DNA of 36,702 nucleotides from an uncultured Eubacteriales bacterium (GCA_934488615.1 CAKSSJ010000023.1:1-36702); one strand, 5' to 3'. Shown: positions 23,231 to 31,116, numbered from the stretch's first letter. A program made the numbers and translations. Notes: a model not told the origin generated them from the sequence alone.

Positions 23231-24120
23231 TGATCAATATTAACGATATCGGAATCAAAAACAGTCTCGCCGAAAATCTTGACGAGCTTATAAAAAAGGA
23301 ACGTCTGCCCCATGCGATAATGCTTCGCGGCGGCAGTGAGGCTCTGCGCCAAAGGCTTTCGCTCTTCCTTGCCGAGGCGTTTGTGTGCGAGGGCGACGGC
23401 AAGCCCTGCGGCAAATGCTCCCACTGCATCAAGGCACAGAGCGGCAGTCACCCCGACATCATAACAGCCGACCCGTCGGCTCAGGGTGAAAAGACCTTTA
23501 AAATTGCCCTCGTCCGCGAGATCAAGGACGACGCTTATATCATTCCGAACGAAGCGCAAAGCAAGGTATATATTCTCCGCTCGGCGGATAAAATGAACAT
23601 ACAGGCGCAGAACGCGCTCCTGAAGCTCATTGAGGAGCCGCCCGAATACGCGAGGTTTATTCTCGAATGTGATTCCTCGGCGGCGATGCTTGAAACCATC
23701 ATGTCAAGAGTAACGCTCTTTGACCTCGGCGCGGACACGGACGAGATCTCCGACGAGCTGAGGAAAAAAGCGGACGAGACCGCCGCGCGGTTAGCCGAGG
23801 CTATCCTCAAGCCTACGGAATACGAATTCATGAAAATTACGGCGGAGTTTGAAAAGGACAAAAATCTTTTTGAGCCTACCCTCCCCGCCCTGCAGCTCAT
23901 TTTCCGCGACGCGGTAGTCCTCAAGGCAGGAAGCAGTGTTACGCTTTCCGACCATGCGGACATCAGCCGTCAGGCGGCTTCGAAGCTGACGCTTAATTCG
24001 CTGATGAAGCTGACGCGTGAGATCGACGGCTTCCGCGAATGTATAAACAGAAACGCAAATAAAAATCTGCTTATCACCCGATTCTGTGCAGTTATGCGCG
24101 GCTCGGCTTACGGCAGATGA
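23230..24120 (+). CDS. holB: DNA polymerase III delta' subunit
   Basis: About 296 residues. The ATG at 23230 overlaps the darA stop (TGATG), so translation is probably coupled; an in-frame GTG one codon earlier is less likely. The N-terminal AAA+ region shows RLPHAIMLRGG, the zinc-binding cluster CEGDGKPCGKCSHC, and VREIKDDAYIIPNEAQSKVYILRSADKMNIQAQNALLKLIEEPPEYARFIL, the signature of clamp-loader delta'. The P-loop is degenerate, as normal for delta'. It loads the sliding clamp with tau/gamma and delta. Confidence 0.92.
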   Translation: MININDIGIKNSLAENLDELIKKERLPHAIMLRGGSEALRQRLSLFLAEAFVCEGDGKPCGKCSHCIKAQSGSHPDIITADPSAQGEKTFKIALVREIKDDAYIIPNEAQSKVYILRSADKMNIQAQNALLKLIEEPPEYARFILECDSSAAMLETIMSRVTLFDLGADTDEISDELRKKADETAARLAEAILKPTEYEFMKITAEFEKDKNLFEPTLPALQLIFRDAVVLKAGSSVTLSDHADISRQAASKLTLNSLMKLTREIDGFRECINRNANKNLLITRFCAVMRGSAYGR

Positions 24121-24152
24121 TAATATAAATTCTCTACATAAGGAGGTTAAAT

Positions 24153-25019
24153 ATGTCAGAGGTTGTAGGAATCCGATTCAAGGAAGTCGGAAAAATATAC
24201 TATTTCGACCCGATTGGGATAAAGCTCAACAAGGGCGACAAGGCGATCGTTGAAACCGTCAGAGGACTTGAATGCGGCGAGGTTGCGCAGGCAAACAAGG
24301 ACGTTGACGATAACGAGATCGTTCAGCCGCTCAAGCCGATAGTCCGTTTGGCTACGGCGGAGGATCTCAAGGTCGTTGAGAGAAATAAAAAGAAGGAAAA
24401 GGACGCATTTGATATCTGCCTTAAAAAGATCGCCGCGCACGGTCTTGACATGAAGCTCATCGAGGCGGAGTATACGTTCGATTCCAGCAAGGTGATCTTC
24501 TATTTCACCTCGGACGGACGTGTTGATTTCCGTGAACTTGTCAAGGATCTTGCGAGCGTTTTCAGAATAAGAATCGAGCTTCGCCAGATCGGCGTCAGAG
24601 ACGAGTCGAAGATGAAGGGCGGTCTCGGAATGTGCGGCAGACCGTTCTGCTGTAACAGCTTTCTCGGCGACTTCCAGCCCGTTTCGATAAAAATGGCAAA
24701 GGAGCAGGGACTTTCCCTAAATCCGACCAAAATAAGCGGCACCTGCGGCAGACTTATGTGCTGTCTCAAATACGAGCAGGAGTCGTACGAGCATCTGCTC
24801 AGGGTTACACCCAAGGTCGGCGCGATCGTTGACACAAGCTCGGGCAGAGGCACTGTCGTTGAATCCGATCTGCTCAGGGGTATGCTCAAGGTTCGCCTTG
24901 ACCGCAGTCCCGAAGCCGCGCCTGCCGTTTTCAGCCGACGCGATGTCAAGCTTATAAAGGACAAAAAAATCACTGTTAATAAATCCGAAATTGCTGCTTT
25001 AAAGGAGATCGAAGGTTAA
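24153..25019 (+). CDS. yaaT: PSP1-family protein YaaT/RicT
   Basis: 288 residues. The PSP1 C-terminal domain carries two cysteine motifs, MCGRPFCCNSF and TCGRLMCCLKYE, with spacing as in RicT. The N-terminal part GIRFKEVGKIYYFDP matches the family start. In Bacillus, RicT acts with RicA and RicF as a Y-complex that stimulates RNase Y processing and affects sporulation and biofilm formation. A perfect AAGGAGGT precedes the ATG. It lies 32 bp after holB and 4 bp before copA. Confidence 0.93.
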   Translation: MSEVVGIRFKEVGKIYYFDPIGIKLNKGDKAIVETVRGLECGEVAQANKDVDDNEIVQPLKPIVRLATAEDLKVVERNKKKEKDAFDICLKKIAAHGLDMKLIEAEYTFDSSKVIFYFTSDGRVDFRELVKDLASVFRIRIELRQIGVRDESKMKGGLGMCGRPFCCNSFLGDFQPVSIKMAKEQGLSLNPTKISGTCGRLMCCLKYEQESYEHLLRVTPKVGAIVDTSSGRGTVVESDLLRGMLKVRLDRSPEAAPAVFSRRDVKLIKDKKITVNKSEIAALKEIEG

Positions 25020-25023
25020 GGTC

Positions 25024-27231
25024 ATGAAAAAGATCAATTTGAAAATCGGCGGAATGAGCTGCAGCGCATGCTCAAACGGACTTGAAAAATATTTAAATAA
25101 ACAAACGGGGGTTATTTCTGCAAGCGTTAACCTCGTTATGGCTAACGCTCTCATCGAATATGATGAGAGCGTTCTCAATAGGAAAAAAATTGAAAAATTT
25201 GTTAAGGAAGCGGGCTTTGAGAGCCTCGGACTTTTCGACGAATTTGAGAAGAACAGCTCGCCCAAAATGTCGAAGCTCTGGTTTGTCATAATGACGGCTC
25301 TGGCGGTTATACTTATGTATATCTCCATGGGTTCGATGATAGGCTTGCCGGAAATTCCGTTTCTTGCAATGCATACCCACGACAAGGCTTTCGCGTCGTC
25401 ACTGCTCATTTTGACGGTACCGTTCCTTGTTTACGGCTTCGACATCATCAAGAGCGGATTCAAGAATCTGTTCCATCGCACGCCGAACATGGACACGCTT
25501 GTTGCTCTCGGCGTTCTGACGAGCCTTTTTTACAGCATTTATTCCGTTGTGATGATATTTACGGGGCACCACCACTATATCCACCAGCTCTATTTTGAGT
25601 CGGCGGCAATCGTTATCTACTTCATCAAGCTCGGACGTTATATCGACTCTGTCAGCAAGGACAAGACCAAGGAAGCCATTCAGAGCCTTGTTCAGATCAC
25701 GCCCAAGGACGCGGTTATCAAGACCCCCGAGGGCGAGAAAAAGGTCACGATCGACGAAATCAAAAAGGGCGATATGGTTATCTGCAAGCCCGGTGAAAGA
25801 ATTGCCGTTGACGGCACGATAACCCTCGGCAAGACCCACCTTGACGAATCGTTCATCACGGGCGAAAGCAAGCCTGCTGCAAAGGAGATCGGCGCAAGGG
25901 TCATTGCAGGAAGCATCAACTACGACGGCTACATCGAATATTCCGCCGAGCGAATCGGCAAGGAATCGACAATTTCCGAGATAGTTCACATCGTCACCGA
26001 GGCTTCGTCGGCGAAAATTCCGCTTGCAAGAATTGCCGACAGGATAAGCTCATACTTTGTTCCGACGATTATCGGAATTGCAGTTCTCAGCTTCATCGGC
26101 TATCTCATTGCAGGTCAGGGCTTCAGCACCGCGCTGAACACGTTCGTTACGGTTCTCGTCGTTGCCTGCCCGTGCAGTCTGGGTCTTGCAACCCCGCTTG
26201 CGATAGTCGTTTCCGAGGGCCGCTGTGCCAAGAACGGCATACTAATCAAAAAGGGCGACGTTCTCGAAACAGCGTCAAAAATCAACAAGGTAGTTTTCGA
26301 TAAAACAGGTACTCTCACCTACGGAAATCTCAAAATTTCACGAATCGTTGACTGCGGCAAAATGCCCAAGAAGGACATGATGAGCCTTGTCTGCTCGGCA
26401 GAGGCTAAGTCGAGCCACCCGATATCAAAGGCATTTGCCGAGTATGCAAAGGACAACGCTCTCGCACTCAGCGAGCCCGAGCAGTTTGAAAACATCGACG
26501 GCATGGGAATCCGCACCGTTATCGGCGGCAAGCCGTACTATTTCGGCAATGCGAAGCTGCTCACAAAATACGGCATCGAGAATGACCGTCTTGACGACGC
26601 AAACGCTCTCGCCGACGAGGGCAACACCCTTGTCTATGTTGCAGACGAAACGCAGATACTTTCAATCATCGGCATCAACGATGTTATCAGAGATAATGTT
26701 GACGGGCTTATCAGAAGGCTCCACAGCTTCAATATTGAGCCGATAATGCTCACGGGCGATAACGAGCAGACGGCAAGGAAAATCGCCGCACAGGCGGGCA
26801 TAGAGCACGTCATTTCGGGCGTTCTGCCTGCCGAAAAGGGCAACGTCATTAAAGAGCTTAAAGCTGAGGGCGACAAGGTCATGATGATCGGCGACGGAAT
26901 CAACGACTCCCCTGCCCTTGCGCTCAGCGATATCGGCGTCAGCGTCAACAGCGGCTCCGACATTGCGATGAACTCCGCCGACGTTATACTGATGAACGAC
27001 AATCTGATGAAGATTCCCGAGCTTATCAGCACGAGCAAGGCGACCGTCAGAAACATCAAGCAAAACCTTTTCTGGGCGTTCTTCTACAACTGCCTGATGA
27101 TTCCCATTGCAATCGGCGCGCTCAAGCATTTCAATATAACCATCAACCCGATGATAGCAAGCCTTGCAATGACGCTTTCGAGCTTCACGGTAATAATCAA
27201 CGCCCTCCGTCTGAGAGGGTCAAAAAAATAA
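25024..27231 (+). CDS. copA: Copper-translocating P1B-type ATPase
   Basis: 735 residues. A single N-terminal HMA domain (GMSCSAC at 9-15) is followed by eight membrane helices. Key sites are the CPC metal site (C382-P-C384), the phosphorylation motif DKTGTLT (D426), SHP (H465) and GDGINDSPAL (from about G623). Cys-Pro-Cys with this domain order points to Cu(I) export. It starts 4 bp after yaaT, with its ribosome binding site inside the yaaT end, so it is attached to the darA-holB-yaaT operon, an unusual partner. No CopY or CsoR gene or obvious cop box is seen nearby. Confidence 0.94.
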   Translation: MKKINLKIGGMSCSACSNGLEKYLNKQTGVISASVNLVMANALIEYDESVLNRKKIEKFVKEAGFESLGLFDEFEKNSSPKMSKLWFVIMTALAVILMYISMGSMIGLPEIPFLAMHTHDKAFASSLLILTVPFLVYGFDIIKSGFKNLFHRTPNMDTLVALGVLTSLFYSIYSVVMIFTGHHHYIHQLYFESAAIVIYFIKLGRYIDSVSKDKTKEAIQSLVQITPKDAVIKTPEGEKKVTIDEIKKGDMVICKPGERIAVDGTITLGKTHLDESFITGESKPAAKEIGARVIAGSINYDGYIEYSAERIGKESTISEIVHIVTEASSAKIPLARIADRISSYFVPTIIGIAVLSFIGYLIAGQGFSTALNTFVTVLVVACPCSLGLATPLAIVVSEGRCAKNGILIKKGDVLETASKINKVVFDKTGTLTYGNLKISRIVDCGKMPKKDMMSLVCSAEAKSSHPISKAFAEYAKDNALALSEPEQFENIDGMGIRTVIGGKPYYFGNAKLLTKYGIENDRLDDANALADEGNTLVYVADETQILSIIGINDVIRDNVDGLIRRLHSFNIEPIMLTGDNEQTARKIAAQAGIEHVISGVLPAEKGNVIKELKAEGDKVMMIGDGINDSPALALSDIGVSVNSGSDIAMNSADVILMNDNLMKIPELISTSKATVRNIKQNLFWAFFYNCLMIPIAIGALKHFNITINPMIASLAMTLSSFTVIINALRLRGSKK

Positions 27232-27243
27232 GGAGGACTCCAT

Positions 27244-27474
27244 ATGTTGTTCAACAAAGAAAAAATCACCAAGGAAGTTTATATCGACGGCATGAGCTGT
27301 ATGCACTGCGCCGCCAAGGTTGAAAAGGCGCTCGCCTCCGTCTCGGGAGTTGCAGACGCAAAGGTTGACCTTGAGAATAAAAGAGCTATAGTAAAGCTCA
27401 AGAAGGACGTTGACAACGCGGCGCTCAAGTCCGCAGTCGAGGATCTCGGCTACAGCGTTACGGATATAAAATAA
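27244..27474 (+). CDS. copZ: Copper chaperone, HMA domain (CopZ-like)
   Basis: 76 residues: a short Lys-rich lead and one HMA domain with GMSCMHCAAKVEKALASVSGV, where the two cysteines bind Cu(I). It likely delivers copper to CopA, encoded 12 bp upstream. AAGGAGGA precedes the ATG. Confidence 0.92.
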   Translation: MLFNKEKITKEVYIDGMSCMHCAAKVEKALASVSGVADAKVDLENKRAIVKLKKDVDNAALKSAVEDLGYSVTDIK

Positions 27475-27475
27475 A

Positions 27476-27562
27476 GGCAACACCGCGGTCGTGCGGTATT
27501 GCCCAAAAAACAAAACACGAGGGACTGTTGCATTTTTCAAATGCGGCAGTCCCTTATTTTTT
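27476..27562. terminator. Convergent terminators between copZ and the sensor kinase
   Basis: Two hairpins. The first, 27476-27503 (GGCAA.ACCGC against GCGGT.TTGCC), pairs best on the minus strand and is followed there by TTTATTTTA. The second, 27520-27554 (AGGGACTG...CAGTCCCT with an inner GCATTT/AAATGC pairing), is followed by TATTTTTTA on the plus strand. Together they separate the copper genes from the convergent two-component genes. Confidence 0.75.
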
Positions 27563-28781
27563 ATGACGAATACGGCAGTCTCACCTCAAACACGGCGCCG
27601 ACGTCGTTATAAGCGGTGATCGTGCCCTTGTGAAGATGCATGATCTCGCGTGAAAGTGCAAGTCCGATTCCCGTACTTCCCCTTGTGCCCGTATAAAAGC
27701 GGTCAAAGATATGCGGCATATCCTCCTCGGAAATTCCACCGCCGTCGTCTCTGATTCTGACGACCGCCTCCTTCGGCTCAACGGCGCAGGTAACGACAAC
27801 CGTGCTGTTGCAATGCCTGATCCCGTTCATCAGAACATTTATAAACACCTTTGAAAGCTGGTTTTCGTCACAGCGCACCCACACGGGGTTCTCGGGGAAC
27901 AGCGGCGTTATCACAACGCCCTTCTGCTGCTGAATCGGCTCAACGGAGCGGATGCAGTCGTAGAGAATTTCCCTAAGATCCGAGGTCGTCATGTTCAGCG
28001 TGAGCTGGTTTGCGTCAATTTTGGATATCGAGAGCATCTCGTCGATCATGTGCGTCATTTTATCGCTCTCGCGCATGATTATCTCCGCCGAGGACGGAAT
28101 ATCGACAACGCCTGCCTCGATTCCCTCGGCATAGCCCTGAATCGCCATCAAGGGTGTTTTCAATTCATGCGACGAATTCTGGAAGAACTTGTGGTTCATC
28201 TCGTGGTAGTCCTCAATTCGGCTTCCGAGCTTATATCCGATAACGCTCATAACAGCGATGACTGCGACAAAGATCGCACCGAATATCCAGTTCAGCGAGC
28301 GCATGTAATTGACAAGCGGCTGAATGTTGATATACATGACCGTTGACTGATACGAGCCGTCCATTGAAAATGTATCGTGGTATTTTACAAGCACATAATA
28401 GCCCCTGTCCGTTATCAGCGTCTTGATATCGCCCTCCTTGAGGTCGTTAAGGCTGAAATTCGCCCTGATCTCATTCTCGGAATTCTGCGCCGAGGAGTTT
28501 GATTCGCTTTTCTTCGCGAGGGAATCCGACACCTCATAGCCCTCGTCGTAGAAATCAATAAAATTGATGTTACCGCTGAGGAATGTGCCCTCATATCCGT
28601 CGTCGGTTTCCTCATCATTTTGCGTTCTGTCGATGTATTCCATCTCGTATTTCAGCGCATTTATCGCTTCATTTTCAAAATGCGACGGAACAATGAGGTT
28701 GATTATACCCGCAAAGCCTGCAAAAATAACCAGAACCGAAACCCATATCATGCAAAGAATTCTCAGTTTGACATGCTTCAT
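27561..28781 (-). CDS. Sensor histidine kinase of a two-component system
   Basis: 406 residues. A first membrane helix (about 8-30), an extracytoplasmic sensor of about 130 residues, a second helix (about 165-187) and a cytoplasmic kinase. The phosphoacceptor is H205 in NSSHELKTPLMAIQGYAEGI. ATP-binding boxes are visible: N box NVLMNGIRHC, G1 RDDGGGIS, F box HIFDRFYTG and G2 GSTGIGLALSREI. The sensed signal is unknown. Its ATG overlaps the regulator stop by 4 nt, so the two are translated together. Confidence 0.93.
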   Translation of the reverse strand: MKHVKLRILCMIWVSVLVIFAGFAGIINLIVPSHFENEAINALKYEMEYIDRTQNDEETDDGYEGTFLSGNINFIDFYDEGYEVSDSLAKKSESNSSAQNSENEIRANFSLNDLKEGDIKTLITDRGYYVLVKYHDTFSMDGSYQSTVMYINIQPLVNYMRSLNWIFGAIFVAVIAVMSVIGYKLGSRIEDYHEMNHKFFQNSSHELKTPLMAIQGYAEGIEAGVVDIPSSAEIIMRESDKMTHMIDEMLSISKIDANQLTLNMTTSDLREILYDCIRSVEPIQQQKGVVITPLFPENPVWVRCDENQLSKVFINVLMNGIRHCNSTVVVTCAVEPKEAVVRIRDDGGGISEEDMPHIFDRFYTGTRGSTGIGLALSREIMHLHKGTITAYNDVGAVFEVRLPYSS

Positions 28782-29491
28782 TTTTTATCACCGTTCACTT
28801 CGATGCGGTAGCCGAAGCCCCACATTGTTCTGACGCTTACGTTGCTCTCGGCGGCGGAAAGCTGTTTTCTTATCCGCCTGAGTGTTTCGTCCGTTACCCT
28901 TGTTTCAACCTTGGTATCAAAGCCCCATATCGCGTCAAGAAGCTCCTCGCGCGAATATGCCTTCTGCGGATTTTTCATCATATAAAGGAGCATTTTCAGC
29001 TCAGTTCTTGTGAGCCGAACGGGTCTGCCGTTGCAGGAAATCTCGTTTTTATCGCCCGAAAAGGTCAAATCGCCCACCGTGATATCCTCACCCGTGCCCC
29101 TTGAGGCGCGGTCGCCCTTCTCGTTCATGTCCATTCTTCTGAGGAGCGAACGCACGCGCATAAGCAAGGTCGTCGGTCGGAATGGCTTTGTGAGGTAATC
29201 GTCACTTCCTATAGTTATTCCGTGCACATAGTCGTACTCGGAATCCTTGGCGGTAAGCATGATTATCGGGACGCCCGATTTTTCGCGAAGCTGACGGCAA
29301 ACGGTCAGTCCGTCCGTCCCGGGCATCATGATATCAAGTATTACAAGGTCGGCGGGTCTTTCCTCAAAAGCGGCTTTAAGCTCGTCGCCCGTTTCAAATG
29401 CGGAAACCTCGTAGCCGTCGCTTTCAAGAAAGCTCTTGATCAGATCGCGGATATTCTGTTCGTCGTCTGCAATATAAATTGAGTGGCTCAT
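28778..29491 (-). CDS. OmpR/PhoB-family response regulator
   Basis: 237 residues. The receiver domain has the acidic pair D9-D10, phosphoacceptor D53 (VILDIMMPG), the switch Thr/Ala segment MLTAKD and KPF. The C-terminal winged helix (about 135-233) includes LTRTELKMLLYMMKNPQKAYSREELLDAIWG and VRTMWGFGYRIE. It partners the kinase at 27561. It is probably autoregulated through repeats at 29555-29579. GGGGG lies upstream of the ATG. Confidence 0.94.
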   Translation of the reverse strand: MSHSIYIADDEQNIRDLIKSFLESDGYEVSAFETGDELKAAFEERPADLVILDIMMPGTDGLTVCRQLREKSGVPIIMLTAKDSEYDYVHGITIGSDDYLTKPFRPTTLLMRVRSLLRRMDMNEKGDRASRGTGEDITVGDLTFSGDKNEISCNGRPVRLTRTELKMLLYMMKNPQKAYSREELLDAIWGFDTKVETRVTDETLRRIRKQLSAAESNVSVRTMWGFGYRIEVNGDKK

Positions 29492-29515
29492 ATAATTCCC
29501 CCTTTTCTACGGTAT

Positions 29516-29579
29516 ATTATACAACGGTTCGGAATTTCTTCCACCGAAAAATAATGTCAATTATGTCACAAAAGTGTCA
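29516..29579 (-). promoter_or_regulatory. Regulator promoter with TGACA direct repeats
   Basis: A -10 box TATAAT (complement of 29516-29521) has no good -35 at the right distance. Upstream on the minus strand are three TGACA copies (complements of 29555-29559, 29564-29568 and 29575-29579) spaced 9 and 11 bp. This is the usual pattern for OmpR-family binding, where the activator replaces a weak -35. Confidence 0.45.
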
Positions 29580-29659
29580 ATCACATTATACCACAGCTAA
29601 TCCGTTCCCTCAATAGCTTTTCAAAACTTCACTTTCTCCCCGCGTAACTGTCTTGATTA

Positions 29660-29745
29660 GGTTCTGACGAATTTCCCTTGCCGCCCCTTTAGGGGAGCCC
29701 TTTATCACTACCGCGCCGACACTTCGCTACCATACAGGTGTGCCG
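29660..29745. repeat. Dispersed extragenic repeat, copy 6 (degraded)
   Basis: CCTTGCCGCCCC, TTAGGGGAGCCC, CACTACCGCGCCGACACTTCGCTACC and ACAGGTGTGCCGAG are mutated versions of the tail found at 22800-22863. Otherwise nothing is seen between 29580 and 29819. Confidence 0.6.
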
Positions 29746-29819
29746 AGAATGGTTCCTTACCCGTTGCCGCACCAAATCACAAATTACCAAAAAATTCAAA
29801 AATTTTTTCAAAAAAGGGA

Positions 29820-29848
29820 TTGACAAACGGGGTGTACTGTGCTATTAT
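29820..29848 (+). promoter_or_regulatory. Sigma-A promoter of the Met/Cys leader unit
   Basis: -35 TTGACA (29820-29825), 17-bp spacer, -10 TATTAT (29843-29848). Confidence 0.8.
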
Positions 29849-29857
29849 ATCGTCAAC

Positions 29858-29872
29858 CTACCGAACAGGTAG
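29858..29872. promoter_or_regulatory. Palindrome CTACC-GAACA-GGTAG at the transcription start
   Basis: A perfect 5-bp inverted repeat with a 5-bp centre, about ten bases after the -10 box. It could be a repressor operator (TetR-like sites often look similar) or a 5' stem-loop protecting the mRNA. Confidence 0.5.
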
Positions 29873-29897
29873 TTAATTTTGAAAGGAGAACGCAGTC

Positions 29898-29993
29898 ATG
29901 ACAGCGACATTTACAATGACCTATACCACCGAAATGTGCATGTGTATGCGCACTTTTTGTCATGCCGTTTTTCGAAGCGTTCTCAATTCTTAA
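29898..29993 (+). CDS. Met/Cys-rich 31-residue leader peptide
   Basis: ATG at 29898 preceded by GAAAGGAG. The peptide reads MTATFTMTYTTEMCMCMRTFC and then HAVFRSVLNS. Residues 13-17 alternate Met-Cys-Met-Cys-Met, with another Cys at 21. An intrinsic terminator begins 22 bases after its stop, and a methionine-type importer lies downstream. This fits an attenuation peptide that senses Met or Cys supply through ribosome stalling, though the mechanism is inferred. I recognise no homologue. Confidence 0.55.
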   Translation: MTATFTMTYTTEMCMCMRTFCHAVFRSVLNS

Positions 29994-30015
29994 GCCGTAC
30001 ATTTCATAATGCTTT

Positions 30016-30052
30016 TGATCGGGAGCCTCGAAAGGGCTTCCGATTTTTATTT
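30016..30052 (+). terminator. Intrinsic terminator/attenuator between the two micro-ORFs
   Basis: ATCGGGAGCC pairs with GGCTTCCGAT (10 bp, one G-U) around TCGAAAG, followed by TTTTATTTTT. It sits after the Met/Cys peptide and before the second peptide and metQ. Confidence 0.8.
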
Positions 30053-30066
30053 TTGGAGGGATCTAT

Positions 30067-30132
30067 ATGCTGAAAAACTTTACCGCTCTGCTCAGAGCAA
30101 ATTTCAGATTCGGGCGAATGTGCCGATGTTGA
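30067..30132 (+). CDS. 21-residue peptide ending RMCRC
   Basis: ATG at 30067 preceded by GGAGG at the end of the terminator T-run. It reads MLKNFTALLRANFRFGRMCRC and stops at 30130-30132, where the TGA overlaps the -35 box of the metQ promoter. The Met-Cys-Arg-Cys end echoes the first peptide. It may be a second stalling peptide or a small exported or bound product. Function is unknown. Confidence 0.45.
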   Translation: MLKNFTALLRANFRFGRMCRC

Positions 30133-30157
30133 CATAACAGAAAAAAATTGGTAAAAT
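30129..30157 (+). promoter_or_regulatory. Sigma-A promoter of metQ
   Basis: -35 TTGACA (30129-30134), 17-bp spacer, -10 TAAAAT (30152-30157). metQNI can therefore be transcribed independently of the leader unit. Confidence 0.75.
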
Positions 30158-30199
30158 AGCTATAATAAAATAACTCAAATAAAGAAAGGCAGATATATC

Positions 30200-31051
30200 A
30201 TGAAAAAAATAGTTTCTCTTTTACTCGTCGCAGTCCTCGCTCTCAGTCTTTTCGCAGGCTGCTCATCATCAAACAGCGGCAATATCACGATCGCAATTCC
30301 GAACGACACCACCAATGAAGCTCGTGCTTTGCTTCTTCTTCAGGAAAAGGGCTATATCAAGCTCAAGGACGGCGCAGGCATAACCGCAACCATCCATGAC
30401 ATTGCGGAAAATCCGAAAAACATTGAGTTCAAGGAGATCGAGGCCGCTCAGCTTCCGAACACTCTCAAGGACGTTGACTACGCAATCATCAACTCAAATT
30501 ACGCTATCGAGGCAAAGCTCAATCCCGTAAAGGATTCGCTCGTTATTGAGGGCTCGGCTTCCGCTTACGGCAACATTCTCGCAGTCAAGCAGGGCAACGA
30601 GAACACACCGAAAATAAAGGCTCTCAAGGCGGCTCTTGAAAGCAAGCAGGTTGCCGACTACATCAACAGCAAATACAACGGTTCGGTTATCAGCGTTGTT
30701 GAGAACCCGGGCGACGGCTACGATTCATCGGTAGATTACAATGCGCTCAAGGGCACAACGATCACCGTTGCCGCTTCTCCCGCTCCGCATAAGGAGATCC
30801 TCGACGTTGCCAAGGAGATCCTCGCCGCAAAGGGCGTTACGCTTGACATCAAGGAGTTTACGGATTACGTTCAGCCGAACAACGTTGTTGAAAACGGCGA
30901 GATCGACGCAAACTACTTCCAGCACACTCCGTACCTTGACGATTTCAACAAGGAAAACGGCACTCACATTGTGTCCGTTTCCGTTATCCACGTTGAGCCG
31001 ATGGGTCTTTACGGCGGCAAGCAAACAACACTTGACGCATTGAGCAAATAA
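30200..31051 (+). CDS. metQ: Methionine-type ABC transporter, substrate-binding lipoprotein
   Basis: 283 residues. A lipoprotein signal (MKKIVSLLLVAVLALSLFAGC, lipobox LFAGC) precedes an NlpA/MetQ domain. Features include VDYAIINSNYAIEAKLNP, which is typical of the family, TITVAASPAPHKEIL, and VVENGEIDANYFQHTPYLDDFNKE. The N-terminal half (about 28-150) resembles the C-terminal half of the domain, so the order of motifs looks partly rearranged. It binds methionine or a related thio compound. GAAAGG precedes the ATG. Confidence 0.88.
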   Translation: MKKIVSLLLVAVLALSLFAGCSSSNSGNITIAIPNDTTNEARALLLLQEKGYIKLKDGAGITATIHDIAENPKNIEFKEIEAAQLPNTLKDVDYAIINSNYAIEAKLNPVKDSLVIEGSASAYGNILAVKQGNENTPKIKALKAALESKQVADYINSKYNGSVISVVENPGDGYDSSVDYNALKGTTITVAASPAPHKEILDVAKEILAAKGVTLDIKEFTDYVQPNNVVENGEIDANYFQHTPYLDDFNKENGTHIVSVSVIHVEPMGLYGGKQTTLDALSK

Positions 31052-31064
31052 GTGTAAAATATAA

Positions 31065-31095
31065 AGAAGTGCTGTTCACAACAGACAGCACTTCT
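31065..31095 (+). promoter_or_regulatory. Intercistronic stem-loop between metQ and metN
   Basis: AGAAGTGCTGT and ACAGCACTTCT form a perfect 11-bp stem with a 9-nt loop, followed by ATTTTATG. It could partially terminate or protect the metQ message, giving more binding protein than ATPase. It parallels 6880-6910. Confidence 0.65.
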
Positions 31096-31116
31096 ATTTT
31101 ATGTGGAGTGAAATAA

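Noticed and set aside
30152..30166. S-box (SAM) riboswitch upstream of metQ
   Set aside because: The space between 30052 and 30200 is too short and lacks the conserved SAM-I core.
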